Notes under the pieces: generated by a model
Seen by the model: only the letters and a program-made list of their open reading frames with translations
Database searches by the model: none
What the model was told of the DNA's origin: nothing
Shown: positions 10,204-20,560 of the stretch, piece by piece
Numbering within the stretch: position 1 is the first letter of the stretch
Layout: every line of letters starts with the position of its first letter
Source: Chloromonas sp. AAM2
Taxonomy: Eukaryota > Chlorophyta > Chlorophyceae > Chlamydomonadales > Chlamydomonadaceae
Assembly (NCBI GenBank): GCA_004335635.1
Contig: QAXH01005304.1
Coordinates: 2,398 to 40,712, forward strand
Direction of reading: 5' to 3'
Length of the DNA: 38,315 bases
Made by a program: the position numbers and the translations under genes

Positions 10204-12999
10204 CCTGAATTATTGGCGGGAGCTGTGGCCTTCACGGCCTGTGTTGATAACTGTGCCTCCCTGTGCTGAGCTGTATTTGCTGCTTTGGGTGCAGAACAAG
10301 TTAAAAGATGAACCTGTTCTGCCGTGTCCAACACAAAGGGGTCAGGCTGCCTTGGTTTCCCGTTTCCATTTTAGGGTTTGGTGTTCTTTGGACCTGGCGC
10401 TTGCTGCACCTGTTGCTGAGCCGCATCGCATGACAACTGCGTTATGTGTGAAGCGCTACCTTGAGCGAAGGCAGGACCACGCACATACGTCTGGCAGGCA
10501 CAGGCAACTTCAGGCCCACTAGCGTTACAAGGAGGGAGTGCACACCATGAAGCACGTCCTGTGCCACAGTCCACCTCTCAGCATAGCCACTGGGCGTCTG
10601 CATCCACAAGCCATCCTGCAGTGATTTAAACACGCTCGTCACGTCATGCTGGGTAGTGAGTTGCCATGTGCAGATACATTTCTGGTGAAAAAAAATAAAA
10701 AAAATGATGTAATAAAATTAATTTTTAAGGTCAGCTTATAAGGCCAGCTCATTACCAGAATCTTTTCCACACGCGTATTGTTACTTACGAATCGTCCAAC
10801 TCATTACAAAGCGTACAGCTCATACAAGGATTTCCTGTCTGATCGTGTGTACGGTGTACAGGTGTAAGGGGAATCGCACCCCATGGTGGGTCTGTTATTT
10901 CATTTGCATCATGCATCAGAAAGCGTTCGGCAATGCAGCCCGGCACTGTAGTTTGACTCAGAGCCGTGCATGTAGGCATTCTTTCCTCGTGCCACCTTGA
11001 CTGTGCTGTGCTTTTGAGTTGGGGCCATGCATGCAGAGGCAAGGTTACGGGTCCAGCCCCGTTGGTGGCATGCACGCCTGCTCAGACAGCACTACCAGAG
11101 CTTAGTGTGGCAGAATGCATGCTGCAATCCTTTAATCGATCTGAACTTGGGATAAGCCAGCCACCCACACGCCAGAAAGCTCTCCTACGTCTCAGACCCT
11201 TCATGGGCAGATGTGCAGGTGCAGCAAGCAGTGAGAGCGGTGGGCATGGCCCGCTGACTTCAGCCTTCCTAACGACCTCAGGTTGCCTGCTGTGCTGCTG
11301 TGGGCGTGTGCCACAGCGGCCTTACACACTGCAGAGTGCACAGCCAGCCACACTGCCTATGGTGGCTGTCCGAGTTCTTTGGATGTAGTACGTCTCTCTC
11401 TCCAGAGAGATGTATATAACCAGTCAAGGCTAGAAGGGTAAACCTTCGCAGACCTCCCCCACACCGGTTACTTGTGCATTTATCACTGTTATACACAGTG
11501 ACGGGCCCTATTTCCAATCGTCTCAGTATCCGATCAGCTTATAAGGTTTGTGACTGCGAGGCGAATTGCTAACCATGGTGGGTCTTTTAACCACCGATAT
11601 TGGCAGACACAGTCAAGCTTGGTTTTTCATTAGCTCTTATTCTTTCCAGTCACCCAGACACATGTCCTTGGACTTGATGGGTAGCATGCGGCACCAGTGT
11701 GCTCGAACACTCAAATGACGTGCAGGCCTGCCATGCTTGAGCTGCCACAGACGCTGGCGCTTTGACGCGTGCGGTGGACTCGTGGCACTGGGCTGCTTGT
11801 GGATATGGCACTCGTGGCACTGGGCTGCTTGTGGATATGACTGCGCCGTGGTTGACTGGGTGGGATTGGTCCACCGGGCACTGGGCTCTTTGATGGTGTT
11901 ATCGTGCCATGCTGAGTCACGCACAGGCACATGTATACTGATGTTGCCTGGGCTGTCATTAACAGAGCCACTTTCCACTACCAAGCCTATCCAATCAATT
12001 CATCTGCTGCTCCTCCCGTACGGTCCCTGGCTGTGCCCGGCTAAACATCTTACGTCAAGCCTTCATGCATACTGGCTGTTGACATGTGTGTATGCTGGCT
12101 GCAGTAGGTCAGTGGCAATGGCCTGGCCTGTTCTTGCACCTTGCAGGCGCCCTTGACCGTGTGTTGGTTACTCGTGGCCCGGTAATGTTCCACGGTATGT
12201 GATGGAAGGTTTGCGGTCAGGATAGGTCAGGATAGTACCTCCAAGGGTGACCACCACCATAACTATCCAAGTGTGTCGCAATCCCCTTTACTTGTAGGTT
12301 GGGCGGGGTGATGTGGTAACAAAACCTTGTTTTCTTCACGTGTCACGGTGAGGACACTCAAACCTAGGAGACGCCTGTACAAACTGCTGGCCGTCAGCAG
12401 GATGCTGAACCAGCTGCATTACGCCAAGGCCAGGCCAGCAACCAACTGGAGCTGGCGAGGTGCCAACAATCGCATGCCGTCACATATGTGAAATTAACAG
12501 CCCGCAGAGCTGGAAACCGCCGTGGGGTTGTCAGCATATTGATGTGTAACTGTCATGGCAGCATCAATCGATTGAACAGCTGAGGAACGAACATGGAAAG
12601 AAATTGTGTACAGACAGTGAAGCTGTTGGCCCAACATTTGCATCATGCAACTACCGTTACCGTTCAGCAACTCAAGCTATGCTTGTGCAAGTCCAATGCT
12701 ACCCTATACTGAAAACACTGGTCAAGGGAGTCGAATACCCATGCCCACGTCAAGCTCACGCCTCGAAGGGCGGTTGTCGGTTGTCGAGATCATCACAGGC
12801 CATGTGTCATGGATGCTACATTCACTCGTTTTCACTGCACTTCAGGCCAGCAGCGCTGTCACTGTCAGTGATTGGCCTCCAGCAGCTGGTGTGCACGTCC
12901 CAAAACCATGAACGAACGAGCTTCATGCGTGCACGAAGCTCAAGAGCACACAGAGCAGCAGGACCCAAATAAACGAAGGTGTAGACACGAAACAATGGT
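10204..12999. other. intergenic: ABC-F promoter/5' UTR side and 3' flank of the coiled-coil gene
   Basis: No frame here has support. The bases just above 10203 are the expected 5' leader and promoter of the ABC-F gene, but I see no clear TATA box. A 40-bp A/T-rich tract lies at about 10687-10730, and a 32-bp duplication lies at 11778-11841. The right end should be the 3' UTR of the minus-strand gene ending at 13000. I saw no plausible TGTAA signal close to that stop. Confidence 0.5.
11778..11841. repeat. 32-bp tandem duplication
   Basis: Two units begin ACTCGTGGCACTGGGCTGCT at 11778 and 11810 and differ only at their ends. It is intergenic. Confidence 0.9.
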
Positions 13000-15900
13000 C
13001 TAGTGTCGGCTACCCGCACTGTTCTGCCGGCTGAGCGACAGTGCAGGCAATGGCATGCCTGACAGGGACCCATCCCGCGGCGGTGTGCCTGATACCGGTC
13101 GTGAGTTGCTGCGCGCCAAGCCAGGCACAGGAGACTGTTGTTGGGTGCCGGAGGCCGGGCGGGAGCTCTTACTGACCCCTGACGGCGGTCTTGAGCCTAG
13201 GCCTCGCCGCATCTCCTGGTCCAAAGTGTCCTCCCCTCCTGCGGGTTGCCTGTAGCTCGAACCTGTGTCTGCAGAGTTGGGCGCCTTGCCTGCAGCTGGG
13301 TGAGGGGCGGCGGGAGCGGTCCCAACACCCTGGCTGCCAGCGCTGCCCGCCCGCCGCCCGTAGCTGGGTACTCGCTGGGAGCGCCGCATGTCCTTGGCCT
13401 CAAGGGACTGCGGGCAGGCCAGTAGGAAAGAGTCACAACACGAACAGATGCAGGCAATTTATATTTCGTCCAGCGGCCAAGCACATAAAGCTGCAACAAG
13501 CGGCTGGGCTCTTAACACTGTTTTCAAGTCAGTCAGCTCAAAACTGTAACAAATTGTTGGCAAGAGGCCTGCCATCGTGTTGTCATGTTCCCTGCTGAAA
13601 CTCTGGCGCGCGTCTCAACCTTTGCGTACCCTAACCAGCCCATCTGACTGCAGCGTCAGATGCTGACCAGTCCATCATTGCAGCGTCAGATGCTGACTTG
13701 TCTATCCATTGCAGCTGGCCTGGAGCTGGTTGCCCCCTGTCCGTGCCCTTGCCTCACCTGCGCATCCAGGTAGTCGCCCACTGTGGGTGTGCAGGGCTTA
13801 CTGCCCTGCCTGGACCCGTCACCCGCTAGGCTGGGTGCAGCAGAGCGCATGTTGTTGGTGTACAGTATGGGGCTGCGGGGCGCTTCACGCCCCAGGGAGC
13901 CGCTGCGGGCGGGCGCCAGAGGGGTCTGCTGCTGAGGCGACTGCTGTTGGGGGTACGAGCTGTGGTAGGTGCCGACCGACTGCTGTGTTGTGCCATGGGA
14001 GGCCGCTGGCTTCTGGACAGGCAAGCGAGCACAGACCGGAGGCAAGCGGGTGACAGGGCTGCGACCATGATCAATTGCGCAGGGCCGCAAGGATCCACCC
14101 TGGCAGTGGTTTACCCAGGACAGGCTCGGGGCACTTGGTGGTCAAGCATATCCAACATTGAGAAGTGGAAGGCGCATGACCTGATGACCAGGGGAACCTC
14201 GACATACCTAGCTGAGATTTGCCGAAGTACGCCCAAGGAATGTCCAACATTGACCCACGGAAGACGCAATACATATTGGAGGCTTTGGCTTTGAAGGATA
14301 CTGTGCGAAAGCATTGAATCACACTCCAGAGATGCTTTATCCCTAACTTACGGTGGGTGTGTTAACCCTGAGCAGGGGTGTGCGGGTGCGCTCGGGCAGT
14401 CCGGGGCGTGCACGGCTGAATTTGGTCAGGAACGCGTCAATGGCCTCGGCACTGTCTGCGGTGGTCAATGCACTCAGCTCCTGCAACCAACACGCAGCCA
14501 GATGGGTCATCATTCAGCCAGTCAGAGAGATGAGTGCAGCCTTCCAATCTTGTCACCTTTCATTATGATAGCAGTACCCGCTAGCTGGAATGCATGTGTA
14601 AGCTTTACTTCGTTGTGAACCTGACAGAGACGCTGCTGCAGCCTGCAAGCAAATGGTTACAAGTCACACCTAGCAGAGAGCACAGTAGCTTTCATATCGC
14701 CTCTCACCAAGTGCCACTTTGGGAAACCAGCTGTACACTAGCGTACAAGGGCCATTGGCCGGGTCACTGTGCCAAGTGGGCACCTGGGCCCGCACTGCAT
14801 CCCTGGCCCCATCCCATCAGCAGCGCTTGCTCCAGGTAACAGTCCCCCTCGCCCCACCTGCAGGAGGCTGAGTTTGTCCTTGTTGCGCTGCATGAGCGCC
14901 TCCACGTCCAGTGGGGTCTGCGCCGAGGCCGCTGCTGCCGCCGCTGCGTCCGCCTCCTCCCGCAACTGCGACTGCACACACAACACCAACAGCACAGGTG
15001 ACCGCGGACAGCACAGTTCAAAGGAGCATACATTTGCAACACAGGGCGAAGGTGTGAGAACACGAGCCACCACATTTTGGCCGGAGATCCGTGGTCCTGT
15101 CCGCCCTGGAATGCTCATAGCCCTGCCTGGAGTGCTCATAGCCCTGCCTGGAATGCTCATAGCCCTGCCTGGAATGCTCAAAGCCCTGCCTGGAATGCTC
15201 ATAGCCCTGCCTGGAGTGCTCATAGCCCTGCCTGGAATGCTCATAGCCCTGCCTGGAGTGCTCATAGCCCCGCCTGGAATGCTCATAGCCCCGCCTGGAA
15301 TGCTCATAGCCCTGCCGGGAATGCTCATAGCCCTGCCTGGAATGCTCATAGCCCTGCCTGGAATGCTCATAGCCCTGCCTGGAATGCACATAGCCTTGCC
15401 TGGAATGCTTATAGCCCTGCCTCACAATGCAGTGTGCAATCAGCGTTGGGATGGGTTTCTTGCAGCCCTCACCTCCAAGCGCCTGACGGCGTCCGCAGTG
15501 GCGGGCGGGATGGGTCCCGGGTTGAGCGGTTCCCCGTTCATATGTCGGATCGGCAAACCGTCGCCACCCACCCCCTCTAAGGACGCGGCCAGTGCCGCCT
15601 GTACCCGTGCCGCGCTCATCAGCACACTGCTCTGCTGCAGCGAGGCTCCGGGCGAGTGCGGGCTGGCCATAGGGCTGCCCTGCTGCAGCGAGCTCTCCGC
15701 AATGCTGCCCATCTGCCCTGGGCTGAGCACCAGCGACTTGAAGGGTAGGTCGCTGTGAGTCAGTGAGTGAGTGAGTGAGTGAGTGAGTGTTTTTCACATC
15801 TGTACCGTTCAACAACTTGAACAGCAGCTGCCTCAAGCTCCATGTACAACATCATCATATTCGCAGTGCAAAGGCCTGCTGGTGCAAACTTGTCAAGTGT

Positions 15901-18900
15901 TAAGTCCAAAATCCCCATTATCACCTGTGAGCGTGTGTGGCGGTGCTGACTGCGTTGTGGTTCAGGGCAGTGCGCTGCAGCTCGCGGCCGTTGGGGTAGA
16001 TGAACACGGACTCAGCGGCCATGGACGCCTCCAGCGGGTTGATGGTACGCAGGCCCTGCATGCAGGTGGGGAGCAGGCATCGCCATGAAGGAGCCCTCAC
16101 GGTGTAGGCGGGGTACCATCTTCGGGCGGCAAGTGTGCGAGTCAGCAGGCATGGGATGGAACCCACTGGCTTCAAGCAAGTGTGTCCAAGGCTCTGCAGC
16201 AGTAACCACAGCAGCAGCATGGACGCGAACAAGCCCATGGTTCAAAAACTCGCGTTCCGTGGCCAGGAACATCACGTTGTTGTTGATTTGTCCCATCAAG
16301 CGTGTATGTGTGCTGTTAGCACTGCGCCCCAAAACCAGCATCCTGAAATTTGGTCAAGGCCCCGCAATCACCTGTGTGGGCGGCCTGCGGTCCTGTCCCG
16401 GTGTGGCCATGAATGCCCGCTGTGCCTGCGCGTCCGCCTCCAGGGGGTTGTGCACGGGGGGAATGAGTGGGCCCATGTCGTACAGGGGCTGCGGGGGCAG
16501 GGCGCGCCGCTGGACGGCAGCGGGGGGAGGCAGGTCCAGGGCAATGTCAAGCCTGCAACCAGAGGGCCGGGCAACTGCTGCACGGATGAAGGTGATGATC
16601 AGCGCAGCGCGACAGGCATGTGGCAGTGGCAGTACATGGCTGGGCTGGAATACAAACTGATCTGGTAAAGAATAATTGAATTGTCAGTGGGCAAGCCCAG
16701 ACGTGCATGGAGCAGCAGTGCATGTATCTGATAACTGGCGGGTGAGCTTGAGGTTGCAGGGGCAGAGCAGCAGTTGAGAGCAAAAAACAACCGGCCTGAC
16801 AACAGAGTGAGCACTTGGAGTGATGCCACGCCACAAAACAGGGCTTTTTGGCTGTCAACAACTCACATGGCTGGAGGGGGTGGGGCGTGCGGCTGCATGG
16901 GGTAGTCCGACAGCATGTGCATGAGCGACTCGGGAGCGGCCATGGAGTTGCGAATCAGGTCAACTCGCATCTGAGTCACCTGCAGACAACGGCACAAACA
17001 CAAAGCGAGCTCGGTTTGCAAGAAACTTGCGGCATCTTGCACCGGTCAGGCATTTGGGACCGGTCATGCAAAGTGTCGTGTGCACATGCACTGCCGCAAA
17101 CTACAAACAAGAAATGGCATGCTTTCCAAGGCGGGCGTGCATGCCTAGGCAGTGCCCCACCTTGGCTTGTGCGTGTTCCGCCTGCGACTCCATGCGCTCG
17201 GCGTGCTGCTTGAGCGCTGCCACCTGTGCACTCTGCTCTGCCACCACACTGCGCAGGTTGGCGGCCTCCGCCTGCATCTCAGCACGGACCCTGCACGCAC
17301 ACACGCACACGCATATGTTGTATTTGGATGCTGGAGCCATCTTCTGTTTCACTTGTGGGACGATACAGATGTACAACCACACATCCCAGGCTGCCAAAAT
17401 TGAGCTAGCTACGCGCTACAAAAGGCTATCAGAGACTATCAGTCTGCTTACTTCTGTATCTCCTGTGCTGCCAGCTGCTTGACCCTGTCCGCCCCCATGG
17501 GTGTGGGGGGCGCGGCCATGGCCAGTTGCTGGGGCATGACACGTGCTACGTCGTCCATATGGTTGTGGTGGAACTGCGAGGGCTCGTCCTGGTGGCCAGG
17601 GGGGGCATCCTCAGCGGCCTTGAGGTCAGCAAGATCTGAAGGGCAGCGTAGTACACACAGGTAGTGAGGGATGGTACATGTACTACGAGGCAGAGGCAGT
17701 AAGTGCCCAATCACTGCGTGTGGTGGCGGACACCATCAGGCGCCTGCCAAGTGGCAATGGAAGGCAACACAAGGCAGGGCAGCAGCACAGGCACGGTTGC
17801 TGACGGGCACCCGCACCTCCGCACCCAACTCTCGCCCAACGTAGGATTGTCCCGCCACACAACAGGGGTGATGTGCACATTGCCTTGCTGCAAGTCAGGG
17901 AAGCTGAATGTGCCTCAAGGGCTGCTGCCCGCCCGTCTGCCAGTCATCCCCCCTGTCCTGCCTCACCCTGTGAGGCCCGCAGCCCCGCCGCCCGCCGCTC
18001 GCCGTACTTGGCCCGCTTTGCCTCGTCGCTCTCCGCCTTGGCTTTTGCCCACGCCGCCGCCACCCTGTCCTCCTGGCTCTCACCGTCCTTACCGTTCTCA
18101 CGGTTGCGCTCCTGAAGAGGATCAGCAAGGGCACGCCAACAACAGGCCAGTTGAAGCACAAGCTTCGGGAAAACTTCAGATCTGATGGTGATGGACCCGT
18201 GACGCATCTGTTGTTGACAGCAGTAGTAGATTAGCACACCGCCGGCCACAACTATGCCAGAAATGTCCAGGTACTGGCAGACAGTGCACGGGCGGGTTCG
18301 AAAAGTCCCAACCTGCGTGCTAGTGAGCTCTGTTGCTTGGAAGAGGCCTGAGGTTGGACACCCCCTGAACGCTCCCTACCTGTTTGTACTGCACCCTCAG
18401 CCTGTCCTGCTCTGCCCTCAGCCGCTGGTCCTCCCGCTGCATCTCCTCCTGACGGGCAGCCTTCTCCAGGTCCTTCTTGTACTTCTTCTCAGCAATCTGA
18501 CAACACAGTGGCACAAGACAACAATGCAAGCTGTGTAGGATGACATTGCGCCATTTACCTGGCAGCATGATGTGGCTCGTCCGCAGACGTACAAAACTCA
18601 GCCCAGGCAGTGGTATCTGGCAGACAAACCACTTTCCAAGGCACCATTGCCCCTCCCCTTGTCCATTGCCCCTTGTAACATGACAAGTTCAGAAGCAACC
18701 TGTTTGCCACAAGCAAGTATGCGTGCTCAACATGCAACGTGCGCCATCCATGCGCACCTGTCTCTCCAGTGCCTCCTGCAGCTCTGCCCGCTGACGGGCT
18801 TTGGTGTCAAGCTCAGCGGGAGTCAGGTAGGCGTTGTCGCTCCGGAACCGGTAGTTGGGATTCATGGCCTCAGGTCCGTGCGCGGGTCCGCCCATCATGC

Positions 18901-20055
18901 CCGGGGGCGTTGGTTCATGGCCCCCCATGCCACCCGGACTACCCATCATAGGTGGGGGAGGTGGCGCCTCCGCCCCCGCCAATCATGTGCTGCTGCTCCC
19001 GCTCCCTGGCATGCTGAAAGCCCCGCATGGCGTTGAAGTCTGAGCCCATGGGCCCCGGCCCGCTGCCTCCACCGCCGCCCATGCGCCCCATGGCATTGGC
19101 ATAGTCCTGGGCCACCATGGCGGCCTGGCGAGCACGTGCCTCATTCATGGATGCCTCTTTTTCCATCCGTTTCCGCTCCTCATTGGCCCTCATCTGCGCT
19201 TCAAGCTCGTGCCTGTACTGGTCCTTCTGCGACCGGTCAACGGCCTTTTGAGCACCTGGCATGTTGCCCATGCCCACTGCGGGGTTGTATCCAGGGCCGG
19301 CAGATGGCAGCATGCCTGGTGCTGCAGCAGCGCCAAAATTGCTGTTCCAGACGTTTCCTCCCCCGGCACCGCCGCCTGGTGCATTGTAGCCGTTGGACGA
19401 TGGGGGGCCGTAAGTGCCGGGAGATGGAGGACCATAAGGCCTGAGTAGTCCCATCATTGGGCTGTGAGCTGGCATGTCCATGCCAGGTGGCGGCCCGTAA
19501 CCTCCTCCTGCACCCATGGGTCCGGGATGATTGTAGCCTTGAGGTGGGCCCTGTTGCTGCGGGTGCATGCGCGGTGGGGAAAATGGCTGGTAGGCTGCGC
19601 CCATGCCCAGACCCAGACCCGGGCTGGGTTGGGGCATGGGTGGTGGTGCTGCAGGCGGGGAGAACATGGGCTGCTGGTGGTATGCTGCTGGTATGCCAGG
19701 GGACTGCATCATGCCACCAGCAGGCGGCTCTATGCCCATGCGCTCAGCGCGCTCACGCTTCTTTGCTTCTTGCTGCTGCGCCATCTGCTGCTGCAGCTGG
19801 TTGCCATATGCCAAGCGCTGTTGCTTCTCCTTTATCTGCAGGATGGCAAGACAAATACAACGCACAATCCTGATTCCAGACTCGTGAGAGTGCCACTACT
19901 CGTCCATGGTCTTCCTGTTCAGTGCTTGACAAGCTGCCCAGGCAGGCAGTGTTCACCTTGCGCTCCGTTGTGCCTGATAGCACAGCTGCACCCAGCATCT
20001 CCTTGGCATGGTCCACTGCTGCCTGTGGCGCAGGCATCCCCATGATACCGTACAT
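13000..20055 (-). CDS. Pro/Gly/Gln-rich coiled-coil protein, tentatively CSPP1-like (14 coding exons, about 1118 aa)
   Basis: Exons: 19957-20055, 18758-19835, 18380-18496, 17967-18111, 17452-17635, 17161-17290, 16867-16979, 16372-16552, 15925-16055, 15473-15752, 14858-14965, 14352-14480, 13758-14012, 13000-13407 (ends SRH-stop). All junction phases agree except one extra base inside the second exon near 18973-18977. Charged helical segments recur with a K-x(2-3)-Y-x(3)-L-x(2)-Q pattern: LAYGNQLQQQM (near residue 41), DQYRHELEAQM (near 245) and KKYKKDLEKA (near 395). They are separated by PG-rich disorder. Later come NPNYRF, DLPFKSLVLSPGQMGS, further Glu/Ala-rich coils and a Ser/Arg-rich C-terminus. 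Family inference: centrosome/spindle-pole and ciliary CSPP1-type proteins have similar repeated basic coils and length, but no catalytic motif settles it. The start is uncertain. The first exon is open up to its acceptor at 20072, and a donor at 20217 could add an upstream exon reading into RPHFG, but that frame has a stop and no ATG. Confidence 0.82.
13649..13697. repeat. 31-bp intronic duplication
   Basis: TGCAGCGTCAGATGCTGAC occurs at 13649 and again at 13679-13680. It lies in the intron between exons 13758-14012 and 13000-13407 of the coiled-coil gene. On the gene strand it places CTGCA-type motifs near the intron's 5' end. Confidence 0.8.
15108..15422. repeat. 21-bp minisatellite, exactly 15 units
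   Basis: Units of GGAATGCTCATAGCCCTGCC plus T run without gaps from 15108 to 15422, with only 0-3 substitutions per unit. The array lies in the 507-bp intron between exons 15473-15752 and 14858-14965 of the minus-strand coiled-coil gene. Because 21 is divisible by 3 and most frames lack stops, several long frames run through it on both strands with 7-residue periods (MLIALPG, SIPGRAM, QGYEHSR). These are by-products, since the flanking exons splice cleanly around it. Confidence 0.97.
15762..15789. repeat. (GTGA)n microsatellite beside a splice acceptor
   Basis: About seven 4-bp units. On the gene (minus) strand this is a CACT repeat ending about 10 nt before the CAG acceptor of exon 15473-15752. 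It takes the place of the usual polypyrimidine tract. Confidence 0.9.
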
Positions 20056-20072
20056 GTCACCGATGTACGAAC

Positions 20073-20560
20073 CTGTGACTTGCACGGACATGCACACACT
20101 CACACATGTGGCATGAAGTCCAGGGCACAACTTAACAGGCCGTATTCGACTGGCGTACAAAGGCCTACATACCATGTAGACATACTAATCTTCATCTGGT
20201 CTTTCTGCTGCTGCTTACCAAAATGAGGACGCGCCCGGGTGCAACCCGTGTCACAACGTCGCCCGTGCAGAACACCAATTCATGGTTGCCAGGCTAAGCC
20301 CTGACAGAGCAGAGAATACGTGTAGATAAAGGCAGTGCGCTTGCACACGCAAACGGTCAACGGCCACGACGAGAGCGTGATAATCCCTTGTTCTTCCTCG
20401 TGCATCCAGCCAGCTCACTCGCGCAAGGCAGGAAAGGCCAGGCCAGCTCTTGGGCTCGTGACGTTATGCACGTGTGTAACGGCTCAACCAGACCTCGTTA
20501 GGCTCTCGGGCTCCCTGGCTCCCAGCAGCTTCAGCTCCTGCAAACTAAGCCTGGCCAAAC
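20073..20560. promoter_or_regulatory. divergent (bidirectional) promoter and 5' leaders
   Basis: The coiled-coil gene starts leftward from about 20055 and the GTPase gene starts rightward at 20561, so both promoters must lie in this stretch of about 490 bp. It may also contain an untranslated first exon of the leftward gene (donor at 20217 on the minus strand, TTTTG/GTAAGC). No TATA box is evident. Confidence 0.6.

Noticed and set aside
13191..13598. Plus-strand frames opposite the last exon of the coiled-coil gene
   Set aside because: They are antisense shadows of a GC-rich exon and lack splice support.
15108..15422. CRISPR-like array
   Set aside because: The units are contiguous with no spacers, and the locus is a eukaryotic intron.
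15018..15836. A 272-codon minus-strand frame and a 329-codon plus-strand frame around the minisatellite
   Set aside because: Both exist only because the 21-bp array lacks stops. Real exons on either side splice around it in a different reading.
18295..18310. GGTTCGAAAAG as a possible tRNA B box
   Set aside because: No matching A box or foldable cloverleaf nearby, and it lies in an intron of the coiled-coil gene.
20217..20280. Upstream coding exon of the coiled-coil gene reading ...RPHFG into SYIGDMYG
   Set aside because: The join is in phase and tempting, but the frame has a TGA just upstream and no ATG or acceptor. Kept only as a note, since it may be a 5' UTR exon.
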